NCBI GenBank assembly: GCA_963696655.1
Contig: CAVOLB010000121.1
Coordinates: 37,004-101,003 of the forward strand
From: Hypericibacter sp963696655
Lineage (GTDB): Bacteria; Pseudomonadota; Alphaproteobacteria; Dongiales; Dongiaceae
Reading direction: 5' to 3'
DNA: 64,000 nt
Of the stretch, positions 55,028-63,027 are shown piece by piece. The position numbers were made by a program, and so were the translations under genes. A model generated the notes under the pieces. It was not told the origin of the DNA and did no database searches. It saw only the letters and a list, made by a program, of their open reading frames with translations. Numbering within the stretch: position 1 is the stretch's first letter; every line of letters begins with the position of its first letter.

Positions 55028-57325
55028 ATGACCGAAGACCTGCGCGCCAGCGCGCTCGAATATCATCGCACCCCGGTTCCCGGGAAGCTCGCCATCGTGG
55101 CGACCAAGCCCCTGGCCAACCAGCGCGACCTGGCGCTGGCCTATTCGCCGGGGGTGGCCTTCGCCTGCGAGGCGATCGTGGCGGACCCGGCCGAGGCGGC
55201 CCGGGTCACGGGACGGGCCAATCTGGTGGCGGTGGTCACCAACGGGACCGCCGTCCTGGGGCTGGGAGCGATCGGCCCCCTGGCAGCCAAGCCGGTGATG
55301 GAGGGCAAGGCGGTCCTGTTCAAGACCTTTGCCGGCATCGACGTGTTCGACCTCGAGATCGACGAGCGCGACCCCGACAAGCTGGTCGACATCATCGCCA
55401 GCCTGGAGCCCAGCTTCGGCGCGATCAATCTCGAGGACATCAAGGCCCCGGAATGTTTCGAGGTGGAGCGCAAGCTCCGCCAGCGCATGAAGATCCCGGT
55501 CTTCCATGACGACCAGCATGGCACCGCCATCATCGTCGCGGCCGCGGTCACCAACGCCCTCAAGATCGTCGACAAGAAGATCGAGGAGGTGAAGCTGGTG
55601 ACCTCCGGCGCCGGCGCCGCGGCGCTGACCTGCCTCGGCCTCCTGGTGCGCCTCGGGCTCAAGATGGAGAACATCACCGTCACCGATATCGCGGGCGTGG
55701 TCTATCGCGGCCGCAAGGAGGAGATGGACCCGCTCAAGGAGCGCTACGCCAAGGACACCAATGCGCGCAAGCTCTCCGAGGTTATCAAGGACGCCGACAT
55801 CTTCCTCGGCCTCTCGGCACCCCGGGTCATGAAGCCCGAATGGGTGGCGACGATGGCGGCCCGGCCGATCGTGCTGGCGCTGGCCAATCCGACGCCGGAG
55901 ATCCTGCCCGAGGAGGTGCGGGCCGTGCGCGAGGACGCGGTCATCGCCACCGGGCGCTCGGACTATCCGAACCAGGTCAACAACGTCCTCTGCTTTCCCT
56001 TCATCTTCCGCGGCGCGCTCGATGTCGGCGCCACCACCATCAACGAGGCGATGGAAATCGCCTGCGTGAAGGCGATCGCCGATCTGGCCCAGGCCGAGAT
56101 CACGGACGAGGTGACCCGGGCCTATGGCGGCGAGGTGCCGAGCTTCGGACCGGAATATCTGATCCCGCGCCCCTTCGACCGTCGGCTGCTGGTGGCGATC
56201 GCGCCGGCGGTGGCGAGGGCCGCGATGGAAAGCGGGGTCGCCACGCGCCCCATCGCCGATCTCGCCGCCTATCGCGACCGGCTCAGCCAATATGTCTTCC
56301 GTTCCGGCCTGCTGATGAAGCCGATGTTCGACCGCGCGCGTCAGGACAGGAAACGGGTCTGCTATGCCGAGGGCGAAGAGGAGCGGGTGCTGCAGGCGGC
56401 CCAGACGGTGGTCGATGAAGGGCTGGCGCAGCCGATCCTGATCGGCCGGCGCGCCGTGGTGGCGAGCCGAATCAAGCGGTTGGGCCTGCGGATCGTGATG
56501 GGCAAGGATTTCGAGCTGGTCGATCCCGAGGAGGATCACCGCTTCCGCGAATACTGGACCCTCTATCACAGCCTGACCGAACGGAAGGGCGTCACCCAGT
56601 CCTCGGCGCAGACCGTCGTGCGCACCCGCAACACGATCATCGGCGCGCTGATGGTCCGCCGCGGCGAGGCGGACGCGCTCATCTGCGGCACGGTCGGCAA
56701 ATATATCCGCCATGTGGCCCATTTGCTGGACGTGATCGGGCTGGCACCGGGCGTGTCCCATGCCTATGCGCTGACGGCCCTGATTCTGCCGACCGGAACC
56801 TTCTTCCTGGGCGATACCCATGTGACCCCGGAGCCGACTGCCGAGCAGATCGCGGAGTTCGCGCTCCTGGCCGCGGCGGCGGTGCCCAAGTTCGGGATCG
56901 TGCCGAAGGCGGCGCTGCTGTCGCATTCCAACTTCGGCACCCGCGACACCCCGACCGCCAAGCTCATGCGCGCCGCGCTGGAGCTGATCCGGGAGCGCGC
57001 ACCGGAGCTCGAGGTCGAAGGCGAGATGCATGGCGACAACGCGATCAGCGAGCAGATCCGCCTGCGCCTCTTCCCCAACTCGCGGCTCAAGGGCCAGGCC
57101 AATCTTTTGGTCATGCCGACCCTCGACGCCGCCAACATCTCCTTCAACCTGCTGAAGACCCTGGGCAACGGCCTCTCGGTGGGGCCGATGCTGATGGGCG
57201 TCGCCATGCCGGTCCACGTGGTGGTGCCGTCGATCACCGTGCGCGGCATCGTCAACATGACGGCCGTGGCGGCGGTTGACGCGCAGGCCGCGGCGGTCCA
57301 GGGCGCGGAGGCCGCCCCGAAGTGA
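55028..57325 (+). CDS. maeB: NADP-dependent malic enzyme, MaeB-type with C-terminal phosphotransacetylase-like domain
   Basis: A 765-residue enzyme converting malate to pyruvate, CO2 and NAD(P)H. The N-terminal catalytic part has PLANQRDLALAYSPGVA, FKTFAGIDVFDLEI and PVFHDDQHGTAIIV; the nucleotide-binding fold contains VTSGAGAAALTCLGLL. From about residue 430 to the end is a PTA-like domain (VCYAEGEEERVLQAAQ; ANLLVMPTLDAANISFNLLK), usually regulatory. Start ATG 55028 gives the family N-terminus TEDLRASALEYHRTPVPGKL; no strong ribosome-binding site is seen. Its stop overlaps the mgtE GTG (GTGA). Confidence 0.94.
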   Translation: MTEDLRASALEYHRTPVPGKLAIVATKPLANQRDLALAYSPGVAFACEAIVADPAEAARVTGRANLVAVVTNGTAVLGLGAIGPLAAKPVMEGKAVLFKTFAGIDVFDLEIDERDPDKLVDIIASLEPSFGAINLEDIKAPECFEVERKLRQRMKIPVFHDDQHGTAIIVAAAVTNALKIVDKKIEEVKLVTSGAGAAALTCLGLLVRLGLKMENITVTDIAGVVYRGRKEEMDPLKERYAKDTNARKLSEVIKDADIFLGLSAPRVMKPEWVATMAARPIVLALANPTPEILPEEVRAVREDAVIATGRSDYPNQVNNVLCFPFIFRGALDVGATTINEAMEIACVKAIADLAQAEITDEVTRAYGGEVPSFGPEYLIPRPFDRRLLVAIAPAVARAAMESGVATRPIADLAAYRDRLSQYVFRSGLLMKPMFDRARQDRKRVCYAEGEEERVLQAAQTVVDEGLAQPILIGRRAVVASRIKRLGLRIVMGKDFELVDPEEDHRFREYWTLYHSLTERKGVTQSSAQTVVRTRNTIIGALMVRRGEADALICGTVGKYIRHVAHLLDVIGLAPGVSHAYALTALILPTGTFFLGDTHVTPEPTAEQIAEFALLAAAAVPKFGIVPKAALLSHSNFGTRDTPTAKLMRAALELIRERAPELEVEGEMHGDNAISEQIRLRLFPNSRLKGQANLLVMPTLDAANISFNLLKTLGNGLSVGPMLMGVAMPVHVVVPSITVRGIVNMTAVAAVDAQAAAVQGAEAAPK

Positions 57326-58758
57326 GCAGCGAGGCGCCGCCACCCGATCTGGAACGGCGCCCGAACGTCGAGGACCCTGTCGCCGACGAGGTCAAGCTGT
57401 CCGAGACGGAGGCGCTCTATGGCGTCTCGCCGGAGGCGGTGGCCCGGGCGCGGCGGGCGGTCGGGGAGGGTGACCTCGCCCAGATCGAGAAACTGGTCGA
57501 CGACCTGCATCCCGCCGACTTTGCCGACCTGCTGCAGGCGCTGACGCCCGACGAGCGCCGGTTCGTCATCAAGGTCTGCCGTCATATCCTCGAGCCCGAG
57601 ACCCTCAACTATCTCGACGAGGTGGTGCGCGAAGAGGTGATCGGGCTGATGAGCCCGGGCGAGGTGGCGCAGGCCGTTTCCGAGCTCGAGACCGACGACG
57701 CGGTCGACATCCTCGAGGATCTGGACGAGGCCGAGAAGCAGCGCGTCCTGCGCGCGATCCCGGCCGCGGACCGCGCCGTCATCGAGCAGGGCCTCACCTA
57801 TCCGGAAGACAGCGCCGGCCGCCTGATGCAGCGCGATCTGGTGGCGGTGCCCCAGCATTGGACGGTGGGCGAGGCGATCGACTATCTGCGCGCCAACCAG
57901 GATCTGCCGGACGATTTCTACGATCTCTTCGTGGTCGATCCGATGCACAAGCCGATCGGCGCGGTGCCCCTCTCGCGCGCCATGCGCAATAAGCGCATCG
58001 TGAAGCTCGAGGACCTGATGCATACCGAGTTCCGCGTGGTCCCGGCCACCATGGACCAGGAATTGGTCGCCTATCTCTTCCGGCAATATGGGCTCATGTC
58101 GGCGCCGGTCGTGGACGATACGGGCCGTCTCCTGGGCGTGATCACCGTGGACGACGTGGTCCATGTCATCGAGGAAGAGGCCGAGGAGGATCTGCTCGGC
58201 ATCGTCGGCGTCAGCGAGACCGATTTCCATGCGCCGGCGCTCGAAACCGCCTGGCGCCGGGTCCGCTGGCTGGTGGTGACCCTCTGCAACTCGGCGATCG
58301 CCTCGACCGTGATCTCGCAGTTCGAGGCCACCATCGAGCAGATCGTCGCCCTCGCCATCCTGATGCCGATCGTCGCCGCCATGGGCGGCAATGCCGGGGT
58401 CCAGGTCATCACGGTCATGGTCCGCGCGCTCGCGACCCGCGATCTGCAGCCGCGCGGCAGCAATGTCTGGCGCGTGGTGGGCAAGGAAATCGCCGTGGCC
58501 GCCATCAACGCGGCCGTTTTCGCGCTGATCATGGGGACCGTGACCTCGTTCTTCTTCGGCCTCCCCATCGGACTGGTGCTGGGCGCGGCGATGGTCTTCA
58601 ACATGATCTGGGCCGGCATCGCCGGGACCCTGATTCCCCTGACCCTGGCGCGCTTCGGGATCGACCCGGCCATCGGTGCGGGACCCTTCCTCACCACCAC
58701 CACCGACGTGTTCGGCTTCTTCTCCTTCCTGGGGCTCGCAACCTTGTTCTTGCTGTGA
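57322..58758 (+). CDS. mgtE: Magnesium transporter MgtE
   Basis: A 478-residue Mg2+ channel. The cytoplasmic N domain (about 50-150; LVDDLHPADFADLLQAL) and a CBS pair (about 155-275; LMQRDLVAVPQHWTVGEAID, LMHTEFRVVPATMDQEL) sense Mg2+. The plug helix leads to five membrane spans from about 310, with MPIVAAMGGNAGVQVITVMV forming the pore region. It starts at GTG 57322, overlapping the malic enzyme stop; malic enzymes need Mg2+ or Mn2+, so coupling is at least sensible. Confidence 0.95.
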   Translation: MSSEAPPPDLERRPNVEDPVADEVKLSETEALYGVSPEAVARARRAVGEGDLAQIEKLVDDLHPADFADLLQALTPDERRFVIKVCRHILEPETLNYLDEVVREEVIGLMSPGEVAQAVSELETDDAVDILEDLDEAEKQRVLRAIPAADRAVIEQGLTYPEDSAGRLMQRDLVAVPQHWTVGEAIDYLRANQDLPDDFYDLFVVDPMHKPIGAVPLSRAMRNKRIVKLEDLMHTEFRVVPATMDQELVAYLFRQYGLMSAPVVDDTGRLLGVITVDDVVHVIEEEAEEDLLGIVGVSETDFHAPALETAWRRVRWLVVTLCNSAIASTVISQFEATIEQIVALAILMPIVAAMGGNAGVQVITVMVRALATRDLQPRGSNVWRVVGKEIAVAAINAAVFALIMGTVTSFFFGLPIGLVLGAAMVFNMIWAGIAGTLIPLTLARFGIDPAIGAGPFLTTTTDVFGFFSFLGLATLFLL

Positions 58759-58802
58759 TCCGGCGCTAGGCTTCGCCGCATCTTCAGGGAGGAATTCGAT
58801 TC

Positions 58803-59984
58803 ATGGCAACCACCGGCCATAACCGGTTCCGGTCGCTCGATTTCGATCTCGGCGAGACCGCCGAGATGATGCGCGACCAGGTCGCCGACTTCGCCGCCCG
58901 CGAGATCGCGCCGCGCGCGGCCGACATCGACCGCAGCAACCAGTTCCCCGAGGATCTCTGGGAGAAGATGGGTGCCTTGGGCGTGCTCGGCGTGACGGTC
59001 GAGCCGGAGTTCGGCGGCGCGGGCATGGGCTATCTCGAGCATTGCGTGGCGATGGAGGAGATCAGCCGCGCCTCCGCCAGCGTCGGCCTCTCCTACGGCG
59101 CCCATTCCAACCTCTGCGTGAACCAGATCCGCCGCAATGCGAGCGAGGTCCAGAAGCGCAAATATCTGCCGAAGCTGATCTCCGGCCAGCATGTCGGCGC
59201 GCTCGCCATGAGCGAGCCGGGGGCCGGCTCCGACGTGGTCAGCATGAAGCTGCAGGCCAAGCGCGTCGCCGACGGCTATCTGCTGAACGGCACCAAGATG
59301 TGGATCACCAACGGCCCGGATGCGGATCTGCTGGTGGTCTATGCCAAGACCGACCCCGAGGCCGGCGCCCGCGGCATCACCTGTTTCTTCATCGAGAAGG
59401 GGATGAAGGGCTTCACCACCTCGGCCAAGCTCGACAAACTCGGCATGCGCGGCTCCAACACCGGCGAGCTGGTATTCAAGGATTGCTTCGTGCCGGAGGC
59501 CAACCGCATGGGGCTCGAAGGGGCGGGGGTGAAGGTCCTGATGAGCGGGCTCGATTTCGAGCGCGCGGTCCTGGCGGCCGGGCCCATCGGCATCATGCAG
59601 TCCTGCCTCGACGTGGTGATTCCCTATATCCATGAGCGCAAGCAGTTCGGCGAGCCCATCGGCAGCTTCCAGCTGATGCAGGGCAAGATCGCCGACATGT
59701 ACACGATCGCCAATGCCGCGCGGGCCTATGTCTATGCCGTGGCAAGGGCCTGCGACCGCGGCCATGGCTCGCGCAAGGACGCCGCCGGTGCCATTCTGTT
59801 TGCCGCCGAGAAGGCGACCTGGATGGCGCTCGAGGCGATCCAGGTGCTGGGCGGCAACGGCTATATCAACGACTACCCGACGGGACGGCTGCTGCGCGAC
59901 GCCAAGCTCTACGAGATCGGCGCCGGCACCTCGGAGATCCGCCGCTGGCTGATCGGGCGCGAGCTGTTCGAAGAATCGGCGTAA
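58803..59984 (+). CDS. ivd: Isovaleryl-CoA dehydrogenase
   Basis: A 393-residue acyl-CoA dehydrogenase, FAD-dependent, oxidising isovaleryl-CoA in leucine breakdown. SASVGLSYGAHSNLCVNQI (91-109) is typical of IVD, SEPGAGSD binds FAD, and E253 in GLDFERAVLAAGP is at the position of the IVD catalytic base. QVLGGNGYINDYPTGRLLRD and EIGAGTSEIRRWLIGREL end the protein. GGGAGGAATTC precedes the ATG. MCC beta at the window's right edge is the next step but one in the same pathway. Confidence 0.94.
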   Translation: MATTGHNRFRSLDFDLGETAEMMRDQVADFAAREIAPRAADIDRSNQFPEDLWEKMGALGVLGVTVEPEFGGAGMGYLEHCVAMEEISRASASVGLSYGAHSNLCVNQIRRNASEVQKRKYLPKLISGQHVGALAMSEPGAGSDVVSMKLQAKRVADGYLLNGTKMWITNGPDADLLVVYAKTDPEAGARGITCFFIEKGMKGFTTSAKLDKLGMRGSNTGELVFKDCFVPEANRMGLEGAGVKVLMSGLDFERAVLAAGPIGIMQSCLDVVIPYIHERKQFGEPIGSFQLMQGKIADMYTIANAARAYVYAVARACDRGHGSRKDAAGAILFAAEKATWMALEAIQVLGGNGYINDYPTGRLLRDAKLYEIGAGTSEIRRWLIGRELFEESA

Positions 59985-59996
59985 GGGGCATAGGGC

Positions 59997-60413
59997 ATGG
60001 CAAGGCAGCGGATTTCATCGGGCTCGACCTTCGAGGAGCTGGCCGGCTACAGCCGGGCCATCGTCGATGGCGACTGGGTGTTCGTCTCGGGGACGACCGG
60101 CTTCGACTACAAGGCGGGCACGATCGCGGCCGACGTGGTCGAGCAGACCCACCAATGTTTCCGCAATATCCAGTGGGCGCTCGAGCAGGCCAAGTCCGGG
60201 CTCAAGGACATGGTCCGGATCCAGATCCATCTGACCGATGCGGCCGATTTCACCAGGATCGCGCCCGTGATCGGTCAATATTGCCGGGAGGCGCGGCCTG
60301 CCAACACGACGGTCGTGGCGCAACTGATCGACCCGCGCATGAAGATCGAGATCGAGGTCACGGCCCGGCGTGACAGCAGCGATCCGGTGGATCGTCCGGG
60401 CGGGAGGAAGTGA
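59997..60413 (+). CDS. RidA/YjgF family protein lacking the canonical catalytic Arg
   Basis: A 138-residue Rid-family protein; archetypal RidA deaminates reactive enamines and imines. VFVSGTTGFDYKAGTIAADV, QTHQCFRNIQWALEQAKSGL and MKIEIEVTARRD show the fold. Aligning PANTTVV...MKIEIE with E. coli PARSCVE...VKIEIE without gaps puts N103 at the Arg105 position needed for deaminase activity. It probably belongs to a non-deaminase Rid subgroup. It follows ivd by 12 bases and overlaps the DUF1989 gene by one base (TGATG). Confidence 0.88.
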   Translation: MARQRISSGSTFEELAGYSRAIVDGDWVFVSGTTGFDYKAGTIAADVVEQTHQCFRNIQWALEQAKSGLKDMVRIQIHLTDAADFTRIAPVIGQYCREARPANTTVVAQLIDPRMKIEIEVTARRDSSDPVDRPGGRK

Positions 60414-61009
60414 TGGGCGGATTGACGGCGGTCCCGGCGCGGCGCGGCAAGGCGGCACGCATGAAGGCGGGCCAGACCATCAGGATCGTCAACACGCACG
60501 GCACTCAGGTGCTCGACACCTGGGCCTTCCGCAGCGACGATCTGCACGAGTTCATGTCGATGGAGCATACGCGGCCCCAGATCGGCCGGACCATTCCGGT
60601 CGTGGGCGACGCGCTGCGCAGCAACCGGCGGACGCCGATGCTGACCTGGCTGGAGGACAGCTCGCCCGGGATCCACGACACGCTGGTCGCGGCCTGCGAT
60701 GTCCATCGCTACCGCCATTTCGGCATCAAGGACTATCACGACAACTGCACCGACAATCTTCATGCGGCGATGAAGGAGCTGGGCCTGACGCCGCCCGAGG
60801 TGCCTTGTCCCCTCAACATGTGGATGAACATTCCGGTCGGTGCCGACCACAGGATATCGTTCCTGCCGACCGTCTCGAAGCCCGGCGACCATGTGCTGCT
60901 GCGGGCGGAGATGGACCTGATCATGGCCTTTTCCGCCTGCCCGATGGATGTGACGCCGATCAATGGGCCCGGCGGCGAGATCAAGGACTGTCATTTCCAG
61001 ATCAGCTGA
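60413..61009 (+). CDS. DUF1989 (urea carboxylase-associated) family protein
   Basis: A 198-residue protein of the DUF1989 family, whose relatives sit beside urea carboxylase genes; the biochemical role is unsettled. GQTIRIVNTHGTQVLDTWAF, THE-like FMSMEHTRPQIG, CDVHRYRHFGIKDYHDNCTD and CPLNMWMNIPV are visible; the Cys/His set (HDTLVAACDVHRY, DNC, CPLN) could bind a metal. ATG 60413 is preferred over GTG 60410 because GGGAGGA lies four bases ahead. It is translationally coupled to the RidA-like gene, suggesting a joint function. Confidence 0.85.
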   Translation: MGGLTAVPARRGKAARMKAGQTIRIVNTHGTQVLDTWAFRSDDLHEFMSMEHTRPQIGRTIPVVGDALRSNRRTPMLTWLEDSSPGIHDTLVAACDVHRYRHFGIKDYHDNCTDNLHAAMKELGLTPPEVPCPLNMWMNIPVGADHRISFLPTVSKPGDHVLLRAEMDLIMAFSACPMDVTPINGPGGEIKDCHFQIS

Positions 61010-61019
61010 GGAGACCGCC

Positions 61020-61691
61020 ATGCACACCGTCCTCGTTACCGGCGCCAATCGGGGCATTGGTCTCGAGTTCGTCCGCCAATATGCGGAAGAGGGGTGGCGG
61101 GTTCACGCCTGCGCGCGCGATCCCAAGGCGGCCGCGGCGCTGGGGGCGATCAAGGGCGACGTCACGGTTCACCGTCTCGAGGTGGCCGACGACCGGCAGA
61201 TCGCCCATCTGGTGAAGGAGCTGAAGGGCGATGCGATCGACATCCTGGTGAACAATGCCGGGGTCGGCGGCAACGATGGATCGACGGATCCCGACGACTG
61301 GCTGCGGGTCTTTCACATCAACTCGATCGCGCCCGTCCGCGTTGCCGAGGCGCTGCTGCCCAATCTCGAAATGGGCAGCGCCAAGATCGTGCTGAGCCTG
61401 ACGAGCCGCATGGGCAGCATCGCCGACAATGGCAGCGGCGGCTCCTACGCTTATCGCTCGAGCAAGGCGGCCCTCAACGCGGCGATGAAAAGCCTCGCCA
61501 TCGACTGGAAGCGGCGCGGCGTCATCGTCGTGGTGGCGCATCCGGGATGGGTCAAGACCGACATGGGCGGCCCGTCGGCGCAAATCTCGCCCCAGCGCAG
61601 CGTCGCCGGTTTGCGCCAGAAGCTGTCGGCGCTCAAGCCCGCGGACAGCGGCAGCTTCTTCAACTATGACGGCTCGACCCTGCCCTGGTGA
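61020..61691 (+). CDS. Short-chain dehydrogenase/reductase
   Basis: A 223-residue Rossmann oxidoreductase. TGANRGIG (7-14) binds NAD(P), NNAG is at 78-81, and Y145-x3-K149 (YRSSK) is the catalytic pair with an upstream Ser near 127-133. HPGWVKTDMGG is characteristic of CsgA-like SDRs. The substrate is unknown. Start ATG 61020 follows GAGGAGACC, ten bases after the DUF1989 gene, so it is likely in the same operon. Confidence 0.9.
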   Translation: MHTVLVTGANRGIGLEFVRQYAEEGWRVHACARDPKAAAALGAIKGDVTVHRLEVADDRQIAHLVKELKGDAIDILVNNAGVGGNDGSTDPDDWLRVFHINSIAPVRVAEALLPNLEMGSAKIVLSLTSRMGSIADNGSGGSYAYRSSKAALNAAMKSLAIDWKRRGVIVVVAHPGWVKTDMGGPSAQISPQRSVAGLRQKLSALKPADSGSFFNYDGSTLPW

Positions 61692-61731
61692 GGCCGTTCG
61701 CGCCGCTCGTCGGCATCGCGTCGGCTCGGGC

Positions 61732-62106
61732 CTATTTCTTGCCGTAGCCGCAGAAGGTCTTGTCCGAACCGATCTGCTGGTTCGGCGAGGCCGAGGATCC
61801 GTCGCAGCTGCCGTAATTGCGGAACGGATTGTTGTGGATGTCGCTGGTTCCGGGCGGTGTGCCCGGGGCATAGACGCTGTTGGCGGGCGGCTGGGCGCCA
61901 CCACTGCTCGCGGCGGGCGGCGTCATCGGTCCACCCGAGGGCGATAGCCCCGAGGGCATCTGCGGAGCGAATTGCGCGCCCGGATGAAGCATGTCCACGC
62001 CATGCATGTCGTCCTGCGCTTGCGCGATCTGCCCGGTACCCAGAACAGCCGTCGCCAACCCCAGTGTCAGGCAAGTCACCGCGATAGATTTCAGCATCGG
62101 TTTCAT
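61732..62106 (-). CDS. Small exported protein of unknown function
   Basis: The 124-residue product has a clear signal peptide (SIAVTCLTLGLATAVLGTGQ, likely cleaved after AQA), then a Pro/Gly/Ser-rich, probably disordered middle, and a C-terminal patch with two cysteines (NPFRNYGSCDGS; DKTFCGYGKK) that may form a disulphide. ATG 62106 is chosen; ATG 62097 is an alternative, and neither has a good ribosome-binding site. It is convergent with the SDR gene and lies on the opposite strand from the leucine genes. Confidence 0.65.
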   Translation of the reverse strand: MKPMLKSIAVTCLTLGLATAVLGTGQIAQAQDDMHGVDMLHPGAQFAPQMPSGLSPSGGPMTPPAASSGGAQPPANSVYAPGTPPGTSDIHNNPFRNYGSCDGSSASPNQQIGSDKTFCGYGKK

Positions 62107-62352
62107 GAGTGTTATTTGGTGTCGCCGGCAGGTTTCGGCAACCGATTCATGGACATCTTGCAATAAGCCATTGGTTTTCTTTGCTTCCTTTATCACTGGT
62201 CTGAATCCCGGATGGCGCACCGGCTTGACGGTGAGAAGCGCTTGCACTCAGGGAGCCGCCTCGCAACACTTCAACGATGTCTCGCCGCGGCGCGTTCCTT
62301 GCGGCCGCCCTTGGCGCGAGGGTGACGAGAGCGGAGGGGAGTGCTGAGCGGG

Positions 62353-62955
62353 ATGGCCGATCCGATCGAGTTCTATTTCGATTTCTCGTCGCCCTATGGC
62401 TACCTCGCTTCGCACCAGATCGAGGCCATCGCCGCGCGCCATGGTCGTGACGTTCGCTGGCGGCCCTATCTGCTGGGAGTCGCCTTCAAGGAGACCGGCC
62501 AGAAGCCCCTGGTCGAGCAGCCGCTTCGCGGGCCCTATCACCAGCATGACTTCGCGCGCTCGGCGCGCCGCCTCGGCCTGCCGTTCCGATTGCCGAGCCC
62601 CTTTCCCTTCGCGGGCGTGGCCCCGAGCCGGGCCTTCTACTGGCTGGAGGAACGCGACGGCGATCTGGCGAAACGCTTCGCGCTGAAGACCTATGACCGA
62701 ATTTTCGGCGAGGGCCGCGGCGTCAGCGATGCCGCGGCCGTGGCCGACGTTGCGGCGTCGTTGGGGGTCGACTCGGCGGCGCTGATCGCCGGCATCAACA
62801 ATCCCGCCATCAAGGACAAGCTGCGGGCGGAAACCGACGCCGCGATCAAGCGCGGCGTCTTCGGCTCGCCCTTCATCTATATCGACGGCGAGCCCTTCTG
62901 GGGCCATGATCGCCTCGGCCAGGTCGAGGAATGGTTGGCGCGCGGCGGCTGGTGA
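62353..62955 (+). CDS. DsbA-fold 2-hydroxychromene-2-carboxylate isomerase family protein
   Basis: A 200-residue kappa-class GST/HCCA isomerase-like protein. FYFDFSSPYGYLASHQIEAI carries the Ser at the usual glutathione-activating position (S12 or S13). RPYLLGVAFKETG, SRAFYWLEERDGDLAKRFA and the C-terminal FGSPFIYIDGEPFWGHDRL are family features. ATG 62353 is preferred; GTG 62341 immediately follows GGAGGGGA and is possible. The actual substrate may be unrelated to naphthalene metabolism; MCC beta follows. Confidence 0.87.
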   Translation: MADPIEFYFDFSSPYGYLASHQIEAIAARHGRDVRWRPYLLGVAFKETGQKPLVEQPLRGPYHQHDFARSARRLGLPFRLPSPFPFAGVAPSRAFYWLEERDGDLAKRFALKTYDRIFGEGRGVSDAAAVADVAASLGVDSAALIAGINNPAIKDKLRAETDAAIKRGVFGSPFIYIDGEPFWGHDRLGQVEEWLARGGW

Positions 62956-63027
62956 GCCCCCGCGCCCCGGCTTGGATCGCAGCGCCCTCCGAATGTCTCC
63001 TACCGCTCCGAGGTAATGTCGTCGCCC

